From Gemmatimonadota bacterium (GTDB lineage: Bacteria > Gemmatimonadota > Gemmatimonadetes > Gemmatimonadales > Gemmatimonadaceae): DNA of 34,158 nucleotides. The stretch covers positions 1 to 34,158 of the forward strand of contig JANYKA010000161.1 of NCBI GenBank assembly GCA_025358315.1, given 5' to 3'. This document shows positions 1-9,100 of the stretch, one piece after another; the first letter of the stretch is position 1, and each line of letters opens with the position of its first letter. The notes beneath the pieces are model-generated. The model was not told the origin of the DNA and did not search any database. It saw nothing but the letters and a program-made list of their open reading frames with translations. The position numbers and the translations under genes were made by a program.

Positions 1-318
1 CTCGATCGCGCCGAGTTTACGGTGCCGGAGTGCCAGACCCGGGTGGACCTGTTTCCCGAGTTTAGAGACGGCAATCTGCATTTTTACGCTGACGTCAATA
101 TCCGCCAGTCACCGACCGTTGCTGCCTTCCTAGCCATCACCTTTTCCGCGGTGAACGATCAACCGCCCGCGACGACCCTGTCGATTCCTCCGGACTTCGT
201 CCGACTAGTTATGGGTGGAATGGGCCTCAGTGCCCGTGAGACAGGGCTCAACGCATTTGTCACCCGGCTCAAACGTCACGCGAGCACGGCACAGGCAACC
301 CTCGCATCTGGCACGTAG
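1..318 (+). CDS. sufE: SufE-type cysteine desulfuration protein, C-terminal part (cut by window edge)
   Basis: SufE accepts sulfane sulfur from the cysteine desulfurase SufS on a single cysteine and passes it to the SufBCD scaffold for iron-sulfur cluster assembly in the cytoplasm. The reading frame is open from base 1, so the N-terminus lies outside the window. The visible 105 residues contain the family motif VPECQTRV. Its Cys (bases 31-33) matches the sulfur-accepting cysteine. The tail, with GLSARETGLNAFVTRLKR, matches the usual SufE ending in a conserved helix. GTG at 22 should not be taken as the start, because the frame and the homology continue upstream. A gap of 52 nt separates it from the next gene on the same strand. 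The identification rests on motif recognition. Confidence 0.85.
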   Translation, partial: LDRAEFTVPECQTRVDLFPEFRDGNLHFYADVNIRQSPTVAAFLAITFSAVNDQPPATTLSIPPDFVRLVMGGMGLSARETGLNAFVTRLKRHASTAQATLASGT

Positions 319-370
319 GTACTGTTTCTTTCCTGTTTCCCCACCGCACGAAACCCCTTTGGAGGTTCCG

Positions 371-811
371 ATGGCCGAACAACGCTCACAGAACTATGCC
401 TCGCATCGCCGTTACGATTTTTGGTGGCATGGTCCGGGATTTATGATCGTGACCTTCGGCATTGTCGCCGCCGCCGTTCACGCCTGGAGGCACACGGGCT
501 GGTACAACTGGTGGATGGTGGTCTATGCGATCGGCGTGTTTCTCGCGGTGTTCCGCGCCCGCACGCAAACGCTCACGGTGCAGAACCGTGTGATCCGCCT
601 CGAAATGCGCACACATTTGCGCGACACCCTGCCACCAGTACTCGCCACTCGCCTCTCCGAACTCACCCTCTCGCAACTCATCGGGCTCCGCTTTGCCAGC
701 AACGCCGAGTTGCCGGGCCTCGTAGAGCGTTGTCTGTCTGGCGAACTTGCGAACGGCGAGGCCGTCAAGAAAGCCATCCGCGATTGGCAGCCTGATTTCG
801 TGCGAGCATGA
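371..811 (+). CDS. Small membrane protein, DUF6526-like
   Basis: This 146-residue protein has no known biochemical function. It starts at ATG 371 behind a clear GGAGG ribosome site at 361-365; an in-frame start exists upstream but lacks such a site. Two hydrophobic segments (about residues 22-38 and 44-62) give a small two-helix membrane protein with a soluble C-terminal half. That half carries the conserved stretch LRFASNAELPGLVERCL followed by a basic KKAIRDWQPD tail. I recognise this pattern from DUF6526 proteins, which I recall mainly from Acidobacteriota and Gemmatimonadota. Its stop overlaps the start of the CDGSH gene (ATGA at 808-811), so the two are probably translationally coupled. 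Confidence 0.75.
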   Translation: MAEQRSQNYASHRRYDFWWHGPGFMIVTFGIVAAAVHAWRHTGWYNWWMVVYAIGVFLAVFRARTQTLTVQNRVIRLEMRTHLRDTLPPVLATRLSELTLSQLIGLRFASNAELPGLVERCLSGELANGEAVKKAIRDWQPDFVRA

Positions 812-1047
812 GCCTGCCTGCAGAAAGGGTAACAATCACGGTCAGAAAGAACGGATCATTGCTCGTGACGGGTGATGTGACGATTCTCGATCATACCGGG
901 AACGTCATTCCGCGAATCAACGATAAACCCAATGTGGCGCTGTGCCGCTGCGGCCAGTCTCAACGCAAGCCGTACTGCGACGGCGCCCACAAGACGAGCG
1001 GATTTGTCGATCCGGTCGATCCGCCGGAGGCACCGCCGGTTCCGTGA
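808..1047 (+). CDS. CDGSH-type iron-sulfur protein
   Basis: A 79-residue protein of the CDGSH (mitoNEET-like) family, which binds a 2Fe-2S cluster through three Cys and one His. The full signature is present: C46-R-C48, S51, P55, C57-D-G-A-H61, so cluster binding is expected. These proteins are thought to act in electron transfer or cluster delivery, but the partner of bacterial members is generally unknown. An N-terminal beta-rich half (residues 8-40) and a proline-rich tail flank the cluster motif. The start overlaps the preceding stop by 4 nt and its own stop overlaps the acyltransferase ATG (TGATG at 1045-1049). With sufE upstream, the context fits iron-sulfur metabolism. Confidence 0.9.
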   Translation: MSLPAERVTITVRKNGSLLVTGDVTILDHTGNVIPRINDKPNVALCRCGQSQRKPYCDGAHKTSGFVDPVDPPEAPPVP

Positions 1048-1784
1048 TGCTGTTGATTAACGCCTGGATTTGGACGATGACCATTGCGTCGGTCATCGTC
1101 GGCACGCCGATTGTAGCGGCCGTATGGGCCTGTACCGCTCCGTTTGACCCGGGGCGGTACTGGGCCGGCCGCGCATTCCGGCTCGTCGCTGTCTTCACCG
1201 TAAAACTCAACCCGCTCTGGCAGTTCGAAACGACGGGTCGCGAGGTACACGACCCGCGTCGCCCATACGTCGCGGTGAGCAATCACGAGTCGTGGGCCGA
1301 TATTTTTCTCATTTCCATGTTGCCATGGGAGATGAAATGGATGTCGAAAGACACGATGTTTCGCATTCCTTGCTTCGGATGGATGATGCGGATGGCCGGT
1401 GACATCCGGCTGGTGCGTGGTGAACGCGGGAGCGCCGTTCAGGCGCTGGCGGCCGCGCGCGATCGACTCACCAAACGTGTGAGCGTCATGATTTTCCCAG
1501 AGGGCACACGATCGCGCGATGGCAATCTGCTTCCCTTTAAAGACGGCGCGTTCCGCCTCGCCATTGAAATGGGTGCGCCCATACTCCCGATGGTCGTTGC
1601 CGGCACCCGACAAGCCATGGCCAAGGGAAGCTTTCGCTTTCAGCGCGCCCGTGCCAAAGTGCGCGTGCTTGAACCCATCGAAACCGCCGGGCTCACCATC
1701 GACGACCTTCCGTCACTGCGGGAACGCACCCGCACCCTCATTGCCGACGCTCGCGTACTCCTGCTGAAAGAACTCGAGCGCTAG
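1047..1784 (+). CDS. plsC: 1-acyl-sn-glycerol-3-phosphate acyltransferase (PlsC family)
   Basis: PlsC-type enzymes transfer an acyl chain to lysophosphatidic acid to make phosphatidic acid, at the inner membrane. This 245-residue protein has an N-terminal hydrophobic segment (residues 6-28), the catalytic HX4D box in NHESWAD (His80, Asp85), and the second conserved block FPEGTRSRDG (from residue 149) that binds the glycerol phosphate. Length fits the family. ATG 1047 overlaps the CDGSH stop and is preferred to an in-frame start at 942, which would lie inside that gene. It is probably the last gene of a rightward unit and overlaps the convergent gene by 4 nt at 1781-1784. Acyl acceptor specificity cannot be read from the sequence. 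Confidence 0.88.
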   Translation: MLLINAWIWTMTIASVIVGTPIVAAVWACTAPFDPGRYWAGRAFRLVAVFTVKLNPLWQFETTGREVHDPRRPYVAVSNHESWADIFLISMLPWEMKWMSKDTMFRIPCFGWMMRMAGDIRLVRGERGSAVQALAAARDRLTKRVSVMIFPEGTRSRDGNLLPFKDGAFRLAIEMGAPILPMVVAGTRQAMAKGSFRFQRARAKVRVLEPIETAGLTIDDLPSLRERTRTLIADARVLLLKELER

Positions 1785-2281
1785 CGGGCGGTCGGAAGCA
1801 ACTGCGCCTGCCAACTGTCGCGCACCGGTTTCTCAAACCCTGCCCGAAACGCCCCCAGAGACACCACGCCCGTATCGAACACCATCGTGTCGGCGCCTAC
1901 CTCACCAGCCTTCGCAAGCGACTCGAATTCAGCGCGCGATAGCGAATGCACTAGTCCAACCTTGTCACGGAAAAAGACTTGGCCGCCACCCACCATTGAG
2001 GCGCCGACTGCCTTTTCCAGCCCCTGCAACAACCGAAACAGTCCATCGATCGAACAACCCGACGCACCTTCCGTGCGCTGATCCACCGCAATCACAAGAA
2101 AGCGCTCATCGTGCCACATACGAGCACTGGTGAGCGGATGGCCGTGCGCTTTCCATTCGTCGAGAAACAGATCGACGGCGGTAAGCAACTTTGGTGAGTC
2201 CACCTCGTCGATAGGAGCGGAAGCGCCAAATACCCAGAGGCGCGCATCGTCGGGCAATGATTCAAAGTCAGTGAGCGGCAT
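1781..2281 (-). CDS. Conserved protein of unknown function (family sometimes named 'ABC transporter ATPase')
   Basis: A 166-residue soluble protein. It resembles a family common in Bacteroidota that databases sometimes label ABC transporter ATPase. No Walker A, Walker B or ABC signature motif is present here, so that name is not supported. Recognisable conserved pieces are ARLWVFG near the N-terminus, WKAHGHPL at about residue 43, GASGCSIDGLFRLLQ at about 82, the DTMVFDTGV segment, and a C-terminal SWQAQLL. Conserved Cys and Asp residues in GCSID may be functional. The ATG at 2281 is the only good start. It converges on plsC and diverges from the amidase, so it is probably transcribed alone. 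Confidence 0.7.
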   Translation of the reverse strand: MPLTDFESLPDDARLWVFGASAPIDEVDSPKLLTAVDLFLDEWKAHGHPLTSARMWHDERFLVIAVDQRTEGASGCSIDGLFRLLQGLEKAVGASMVGGGQVFFRDKVGLVHSLSRAEFESLAKAGEVGADTMVFDTGVVSLGAFRAGFEKPVRDSWQAQLLPTAR

Positions 2282-2335
2282 ACCTCAAAACTAGCGACTT
2301 TTCCGCGCCGGACGTAGTTTCGCCGCACATCAAGA

Positions 2336-2356
2336 AAAACGGTAATCCACCGTTTT
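2336..2356. repeat. Perfect inverted repeat upstream of the amidase start
   Basis: AAAACGGT (2336-2343) and ACCGTTTT (2349-2356) form a perfect 8-bp dyad with a 5-nt spacer, ending 19 nt before the GTG start of the amidase gene. It lies in the 94-bp divergent region between that gene and the conserved unknown. It could be an operator for a dimeric regulator or a leader hairpin. No gene ends here, so a terminator role is unlikely. The rest of the region shows no convincing promoter. Confidence 0.35.
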
Positions 2357-2375
2357 CCTCCCTCTGGAGCTTCCT

Positions 2376-4085
2376 GTGGACTCCCAACTGCCACTGACCG
2401 ATCGCCGCTTCTTTCTCGGACATTTCGCCGGACTTGGGCTCGGCGGCACGCTCTTCCCGGGAGTGCTCTGGGCGCACATTAAAGCGGGCGCCGAAGTCAC
2501 TGACGCGTCTATCATTGCTGCCGCCGAAATCGCCGGGATGACGTTCACCGACGACGAGCGCAAGCAGATGCTCACCGGCATCAAGAACCAACCAGCCCTC
2601 ATCGCACAATTGCGAGCCGTACCGCTGGAGAACGCGATCTCCCCGGCGATGGTATTCAATCCGCTGCCGACAAATGCCGTATTGCCAACCGGTCCATCCA
2701 AGGCACCGGTCCGGTCGCACGTCACTGCCCCGGCAATACCGGGAAATCTTGAGGATCTCGCCTTTCAACCGGTGACGGTGCTCAGCGAACTTATCAAAAG
2801 TCGAAAAATTACCAGCACCGCGCTCACCAAGATGTATATCGCGCGCCTCGAACGGCTCAACCCAACGCTACTCAATACAATCACCGTGACGCGAGCCCGG
2901 GCATTGGGACAGGCCGCCGCCGCCGATGAAGAAATCGCGCGCGGGAAATATCGCGGTGCCCTGCACGGAATTCCGTGGGGCGCCAAAGACCTGCTCGCCG
3001 TGAAGGGCTATCCCACCACGTGGGGAACACCCGCCTATAAGGAACAAACCTTTGACGAAGACGCCGTCGTCGTGCAACGGCTCGACGCCGCTGGCGCCGT
3101 CCTCATCGCTAAGCTCACTTTGGGCGAACTCGCCCAAGGGGATATCTGGTTTGGCGGAATGACACGCAATCCGTGGAAACCCACCACCGGATCAAGCGGT
3201 TCCTCTGCCGGGCCCGGCTCGGCCACCGCCGCTGGTTGCGTGGGATTTGCCATCGGCACCGAAACCCTCGGCTCGATCTCATCACCCAGTACGGTGAATG
3301 GGGTCACAGGGTTGCGCCCAACCTTTGGCCGCGTGCCTCGCACCGGGGCCATGGCACTCTCGTGGTCCATGGACAAACTCGGCCCGATGTGCCGAGCCGT
3401 CGAAGATTGCGCACTCGTGTTCGGAGCGATGCACGGCCCCGATGGCCGTGATCGTAGCTGTCACGACACACCGTTTAGTTGGAACGCAAACATCCCGCTT
3501 TCAAAAATTCGTATCGGCTATATCAAGAGCGCGTTCGATTTACCGATGACGGAACGTCAACACCTTTCGAAGCCGTTCGACGACGCCGTACTGGCGGTTC
3601 TCAAAACATTGGGAGTGGATCTCATTCCCGTGGAATTGCCGGAATTGCCGTATGGAGCAATGCGTCTCATTCTCACGGCCGAGGCGGGCGCGGCATTCGA
3701 CGAATTTACACGTTCCGGCAAAGTGAACCAGATGGTCCAGCAGAATCCCGGTGCGTGGCCAAATACCTTCCGGAGCGCCCACCTCATTCCTGCCGTGGAG
3801 TATGTGCAAGCCAACCGCGTGCGCTCGGTCGCCATCGCTAAATGGGCGGAGCTGTACAAGACGGTTGACGTGATCATCACGCCGACAAATGCGCCCAACC
3901 AGTTGACCGCAACCAACCTCACGGGGCACCCGGCATGCATTCTGCCGCACGGCTTTCGCGACGACGGAACTCCCACCTCTATCACCTTCCTGGGCTCCCT
4001 ATTCGGCGAGGCGAATCTGCTCCGCGTTGCCCATGCCTACCAGCAGGCAACGAACTTCCATTTAAAACACCCCACGTTGACCTGA
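2376..4085 (+). CDS. Amidase signature enzyme with a Tat signal peptide (secreted amidase)
   Basis: A 569-residue amidase-signature hydrolase, the GatA/fatty-acid-amide-hydrolase family. The Ser-cisSer-Lys triad is intact: Lys204 in WGAKDL, Ser276 in GSSGSSAG and nucleophile Ser300 in TETLGS, with the usual 24-residue spacing between the serines. The N-terminus has a twin-arginine motif (DRRFFLG, residues 9-15) followed by a hydrophobic stretch, so Tat export to the periplasm is predicted. The extra 120 or so residues before the catalytic core are longer than in GatA, and no gatB or gatC is nearby, so a tRNA amidotransferase role is unlikely. The start is GTG 2376 with GGAG 6 nt upstream. The substrate is unknown; peptide or amide hydrolysis in the envelope is a reasonable guess. 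Confidence 0.87.
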   Translation: MDSQLPLTDRRFFLGHFAGLGLGGTLFPGVLWAHIKAGAEVTDASIIAAAEIAGMTFTDDERKQMLTGIKNQPALIAQLRAVPLENAISPAMVFNPLPTNAVLPTGPSKAPVRSHVTAPAIPGNLEDLAFQPVTVLSELIKSRKITSTALTKMYIARLERLNPTLLNTITVTRARALGQAAAADEEIARGKYRGALHGIPWGAKDLLAVKGYPTTWGTPAYKEQTFDEDAVVVQRLDAAGAVLIAKLTLGELAQGDIWFGGMTRNPWKPTTGSSGSSAGPGSATAAGCVGFAIGTETLGSISSPSTVNGVTGLRPTFGRVPRTGAMALSWSMDKLGPMCRAVEDCALVFGAMHGPDGRDRSCHDTPFSWNANIPLSKIRIGYIKSAFDLPMTERQHLSKPFDDAVLAVLKTLGVDLIPVELPELPYGAMRLILTAEAGAAFDEFTRSGKVNQMVQQNPGAWPNTFRSAHLIPAVEYVQANRVRSVAIAKWAELYKTVDVIITPTNAPNQLTATNLTGHPACILPHGFRDDGTPTSITFLGSLFGEANLLRVAHAYQQATNFHLKHPTLT

Positions 4086-4141
4086 TTTTGTATAGATTTG
4101 ACGCACTGTTCCGAACCGCTCCATTTCGTCAAGAGAGCTGA

Positions 4142-4942
4142 ATGCATTCGTTTGTTTCGCCTATCATTTCGAGTCGTCAAATCGCGGCGATCGCTATTGT
4201 GCTTGCTGCCGTGTCACCGGCCCGCGCACAAACAACGCCTGCTCCGTTTGTCGCACCATTTTCAAACGTGTTTATTTCAGTCGGCACGTTCTACATAGAC
4301 GCAAATCGATTGAATGAGCACTTCGCCCGTTCAGATTTGCTCCTGCAGGTACCTCCGAAGCGGACCGGTTTCGACGCGATCGCGAATCACGGATACGCCA
4401 CTGGTATCGGCGGCTATTTTCCGTTTGGCCGTGTGTTGTTCGGTGGTGAGTTTCAATATGCCGATCTCGGATCGGAATCGAGCCCCACAGGCAAGACCAA
4501 TCAGCTAAGAACGACGTATGTCCTTGGACAGGTCGGCTTTGCTGTATGGACGGGTTGGCGTTTCACACTGTATCCAATTCTGGGCGTAGGTGGGGGCAAC
4601 CTCACGCTTACCCTCAAAGATCGGACGGGCGGAGCGTCGCTACCGGCATCCGCGAATCCCACGTTCGATGATGTTGTACTTTCGCCTGGCGCGAAAAGTG
4701 ACATGACTGGATTTTATGTGCTCGTGCAGCCGGGTATAGGGTTTGATTATTTAGTATTGCGCAACGACAAAGATCACGTTGGCATTTCGCTCGGGGTGCG
4801 GGTGACGACTGCGATTTCGCCACATCGCACGACTTGGAAATACATGGGCAATGAGGTTTTCGGCGGCCCGGATGCCGGACCAACAAGTTCGTCCATCCGA
4901 CTCAGTTTAGGCATCGGCGGATTCCGCCTCGGCGGCAAATAG
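4142..4942 (+). CDS. Predicted outer-membrane beta-barrel protein
   Basis: A 266-residue protein with a cleavable Sec signal peptide (hydrophobic core at residues 13-24, likely cleavage after ARA near residue 29). The mature part is rich in alternating hydrophobic/Gly/aromatic strands such as ATGIGGYFPFG, RVLFGGEFQYADL and SIRLSLGIGGFRL, with polar loops. This is the look of an 8-10 stranded outer-membrane barrel of the OmpW/OprF-N or 'porin family' type. It does not end in the classical terminal Phe/Trp but in FRLGGK, so the assignment is structural rather than family-level. A start at ATG 4142 has AAGAGAG upstream. It follows the amidase by 56 nt and could be cotranscribed with it. The 56-nt gap has no clear promoter. 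Confidence 0.65.
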   Translation: MHSFVSPIISSRQIAAIAIVLAAVSPARAQTTPAPFVAPFSNVFISVGTFYIDANRLNEHFARSDLLLQVPPKRTGFDAIANHGYATGIGGYFPFGRVLFGGEFQYADLGSESSPTGKTNQLRTTYVLGQVGFAVWTGWRFTLYPILGVGGGNLTLTLKDRTGGASLPASANPTFDDVVLSPGAKSDMTGFYVLVQPGIGFDYLVLRNDKDHVGISLGVRVTTAISPHRTTWKYMGNEVFGGPDAGPTSSSIRLSLGIGGFRLGGK

Positions 4943-4958
4943 TGCCGAATGGTTCTCG

Positions 4959-6116
4959 CTAATCGAGTCCCGCCAGCGCATCGCTCACGCCGCGAACCAT
5001 GGCTTGCAATGAAAACCCGTGGCGCGCGTGTGCGCGGCCTCGTTCCGCCATCGCCGCGGCACCGGCTGGATCCGCGCGAAGCGCTTCGATCGCTTGAGCC
5101 AATGCCGACGAATCGCCTGGCGTTACTAGCACACCAGTGTCGCCGTCAATCACAATTTCGATGACACCCCCGGCTCGCGCGGCAATCACCGGGCGCCCCG
5201 CCAACATTCCTTCGACAATCACGCGGCCGAACGGTTCCGGATACACAGACGCATGGACGATAACATCCGCCGTGCGCATCAGAAGCGGCACATCGGCACG
5301 AAAGCCGAGAAAGTGTACGCGCCCGTGGAGTCCGAGTCGCGTCGCCTGCGCCTTGAGCGCCGAATCAAACGCCTCTTCGCCGAACAATGGTGCGCCGACG
5401 ATCAACGCATGCACGTCGGGCACCTTGGCAAGCGCATCGAGGAGCACCTGCTGGCCTTTCCACTCATGGAACCGTCCGAACATCGCGACGAGATAGGCGC
5501 GCGGCGGAACACCGAGTTGCCGTCGGGTTGCCACAGCGGCCAAATCGTCGATCGCGTCGAACGGAGCCGGATCAATGCCGTTATGCACTACTCGCACGAG
5601 CGACTCGCGTCCGCCAGCGGCAATAAATGCATCTGCCGTCGCGCGCGAGTTCGCGATGATTCGCGCCGCTCGCAGATTCGCCAGGGTGACGGCCGCGGTG
5701 ATGTTGGTTCGACTGAAGTGTGGCGGGGCGAGTATGTCACGCAAATGCCACACCACCGGCCGGCCAGCGATCAGCCCTGCAGCCACCGCGACGACAAATG
5801 CCTTTTGAGAATTCGCGCACAACACGGTGTGTGTGCTGGCGTGTTTCGCAACCCGACGCGCAACCCGAACGGTATCCGCAAGCGCAGCTGGTGATGGCAG
5901 TCTTGTGCTTTTCTTTACCTGTTGCAGGGCGCCGAGCGGCACCACGCTGACGGCGACTCCCCGGGCTTCGAGGGCCATGCGGAACGGACCGTCCGTGAGC
6001 AATACCACTTCGGCCCGCGCTCCGAACGCGGTAGCAACATCGAGCAATGACAGCTCGGCACCGCCCAGTACGCCGGCGTGATCGATGAACAGTGCGCGCG
6101 GTTCGGCGACCGTCAA
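4959..6116 (-). CDS. GT4-family glycosyltransferase
   Basis: A 385-residue GT-B glycosyltransferase that probably adds a sugar from a nucleotide donor to the growing lipid-linked glycan at the cytoplasmic face. The N-terminal acceptor domain opens with ALFIDHAGVLGGAELSL. The donor domain has GRFHEWKG (about residue 214) and the EX7E motif EPFGRVIVE (Glu294, Glu302). The chosen start is TTG 6116, which overlaps the upstream TGA as TTGA and has GAGG 7-10 nt before it; longer in-frame starts run into the upstream gene. It is the last gene of the leftward block. Donor sugar and linkage cannot be predicted. The neighbour on the other side converges after only 16 nt. Confidence 0.87.
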   Translation of the reverse strand: MTVAEPRALFIDHAGVLGGAELSLLDVATAFGARAEVVLLTDGPFRMALEARGVAVSVVPLGALQQVKKSTRLPSPAALADTVRVARRVAKHASTHTVLCANSQKAFVVAVAAGLIAGRPVVWHLRDILAPPHFSRTNITAAVTLANLRAARIIANSRATADAFIAAGGRESLVRVVHNGIDPAPFDAIDDLAAVATRRQLGVPPRAYLVAMFGRFHEWKGQQVLLDALAKVPDVHALIVGAPLFGEEAFDSALKAQATRLGLHGRVHFLGFRADVPLLMRTADVIVHASVYPEPFGRVIVEGMLAGRPVIAARAGGVIEIVIDGDTGVLVTPGDSSALAQAIEALRADPAGAAAMAERGRAHARHGFSLQAMVRGVSDALAGLD

Positions 6117-9100
6117 CGCATCGCCTCTTCGTAAACCGCCCGGGTCCGCTGGGCAATCATCGGCCAATCATAATGGCGGCGTGCATAATCGAGACATTCG
6201 CGGGCACTCGGTAGCGGCAGCACACCTGTCAGGGCATCGCCGACACCTTTGGCAATCGCCTCTGGTCCAGTACCCCGGAGAATCAGTCGCTCGGAGAGTC
6301 CACCCACTGCCTCCGGTAATCCGCCAATTGGCGTGACCACAACCGGCGTTCCCGCCGCCAGTGACTCGGGAACAATCAATCCGAATCCCTCGAGCGCAAC
6401 AGTTGGCACGACCGTGAGATCGGCGGCGCGATATGCACTTGGCAGATCGTCGTCGGGGACGAAGCCCAACAGTCGCACATTGTCTGTGAGGCCGAGTGCT
6501 TCGACCTGGGCCTGAAGTTCCGCGGCAATCGGACCGGATCCGGCGATGAGTACGAGCACATCCGGAATGCGCTTACGGATCTGGGCGGTGGCGACAATCA
6601 GTTCGCTCAGCCCCATACGCCGCATAAGACGCCGCACGGCCAACACGATTGGGCGTCCCACGGGCCAGCCGAGCCGCTGTCGGCACTCGATGCGCGATTC
6701 TTCAATCGCGAATCGCGCCACATCGACGCCGCCGGGAATGACGTGAATGCGTTCTGCCGGTATTCCGAACCGTCGCTGCAAAATTCGTCCGAATGGCGTG
6801 GACAATACAATGAAGGCCGTGGCGCGTCGATATACGAGGCGTTCTACCGCCGTTTTCGCCAGTACCGTGAGCAGAGATTGCCGCTCCGCACGCCCCTCCA
6901 GTCCCCACGGTCCCTGAAAGTGTACCACCAGCGGGTGATCGGCCAACTCACCAAGCACCGACGCCGTGTACAGCGCAAAATGCGAAACGACGAGTAGCCC
7001 CGGGTCACCACGAAGCAGCGGACGTGCCAGGCGGCGCACGGCAAGCAATCGTGGAAGCAGTGCCTCGGAATGCGGTGCAAACCCTTCGATCAGTCCGCGC
7101 GAGTCCTCGGTGACCTTTTCGGATCCGGCGACCAATCCCCGCACCTCGACGCTCGCGTCAGGCAGATGGTGCGATAATTCATAGTACACGCGATTGAGGC
7201 CGCCAGGCTTTTCCGGGAACCATTCCATCCCGAGCTGTAGTGTGCGCACGGCCGCGCGGTTGGTGCGCTCCTGTGGTCGCAGAAACGCATCCATTCTTGC
7301 ATCACGATCGAGCGTGCGGTCGAGTACGATACGTGCCCACACTTCGAGCACCAGCAGCGTCCAAATCTGTTCGCCCCAGTCGCGCACTCCGGTGAAGTGC
7401 TCTGCTAGGATGCGGCGCACGTATTCCGGGCGCACCCATCCGCGATCGAAGAACGTGCGATTGTCGAGCGCCGCACGCACATAGGGTGCGAGTTCACCGC
7501 GAAGCCAGCGCGCGGCGGGCATGACGAATCCGCGTTTCCGGCGATATACGACAAAATCCGGCACGAACCGCGCTGCGACTCGCTTCAGGATATGCTTCGT
7601 TTCGAAGCCGCGCAGCCGCAGTGCGGTCGGTATCGTCGCGGCGTATTCAATCAGCGCCGTGTCGAGCAACGGCGACCGGGCTTCCAAACTGTGGGCCATT
7701 GACGCTCGGTCGGCTTTCACCAACAGCTGGTCGGGAAGATACGTATTAAAATCCCCGAACAAGGCGCGGTCCACGTCGTCCGTGCCATCAGCATCATTCC
7801 ACACGCTCCTGTAGAGCGCATCTGGATGTTGACCGCTGACGGCTTCCAGGAGGGGTGTGGCATACGCGTCCGTACGGAATTGTCGAAATGCCCGATCATA
7901 TACGAATGCGTCCGCTGCAGACGAAGCGCCGGCGCGGGCAAGCAATGCCAGCCGGCGCAGGGGGCCGTCCGCGTGCGCGCTCAATGCGGCACCCAATGCC
8001 CGCCGCAACGGCTGAGGCAGATACTTGCGATATGGCTCGGCGACACGCTCAAGCATCGGCCGCGTGTAGCCGCCGAATAGTTCGTCACCTCCATCGCCGT
8101 TCAACGCAACCGTCATCCACCGGCGCGCCGCTTGGGCGAGGTAGTGTGTAGGAACAATCGACACATCTGCCACCGGCTGGCCATAGTGCCACACGATTGA
8201 TGGCAAATCGGCCACCAGCGCCGGGCGGAGCGTTTCTTCGTGCAACCGCATCCCGAGCCGATCCGTCACCGCACGCGCATACTGCCGCTCATCAAACTCC
8301 GGCTCGTCGAACCCCAATGTCATGGCTTCGATCGGTTTCGAACTTTCCTGAGCGGCAAGTGCGGCGATCAGCGAAGAATCAACTCCGCCCGAAAGAAAGA
8401 CGCCGACCGGTACGTCGCTTTCAAGCCGCTTTTTCACTGCTTGTCTCGCCAGCACCTCGACGTGTTCAATAATTTCCGCTTCTGATTCCGTAGTTTTTGT
8501 CGCGTACGAAACCGTCCAATACCGTTTCAACTCGCACAGACCGGTATCCAGCGAAAACGTGAGCGAATGCCCGGCCATGAGTTGCCGGACACCTTGAAAA
8601 ATGCTTAGTGGTGCCGGCACCGCCTGATAGACGAGATACGCATCGACCGCGTGTGGATCGACACTCGGCGTGCCCGGCAAGAATGCCAGCAGCGCGTTCA
8701 GGGTGCTGGCGAAATGAAAGGTGCGACCATCGTGACGAAAATGGAACGGCTTCTTTCCGGCACGATCGCGGGCGGCGAACAACATCCGTTTTTCTTCGTC
8801 CCACAGCGCGAACGCAAACATCCCATCAAGGCGCTTGAGCAGTCCGTCAAACCCCCACTTTCGATAGCCGAAAAGAACAACTTCGCTGTCGGTATGGGAG
8901 GTGAACCGGAAATCGCCTTCCAGTTCGCGGCGCAGCGCGTGAAAGTTGTATATCTCGCCATTGAACACGAGCACACGCTCCCGATCTTCGGAGAGCATAG
9001 GTTGATGCCCGGCCGGCGAGAGGTCAATGATCGACAACCGCCTTGCCCCGATGCAGGCCTCAGCGCTCGCCCACACACCGGCATCGTCAGGGCCTCGATG

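Noticed and set aside
960-1613. Long minus-strand open frame opposite the plsC-like and CDGSH genes
   Set aside because: It has no recognisable motif and is complementary to two well-supported genes; a shadow of their codon use.
4077-4103. Promoter-like TTGACC/TATAGA/TTGACG elements before the outer-membrane barrel gene
   Set aside because: The -35 and -10 spacings do not fit (8 nt between the best pair), so no promoter is called.
7292-7294. Possible separate start codon for the GT4 half of the AsnB-GT4 gene
   Set aside because: No ribosome-binding sequence precedes it and no stop codon separates it from AsnB; read as one fused protein.
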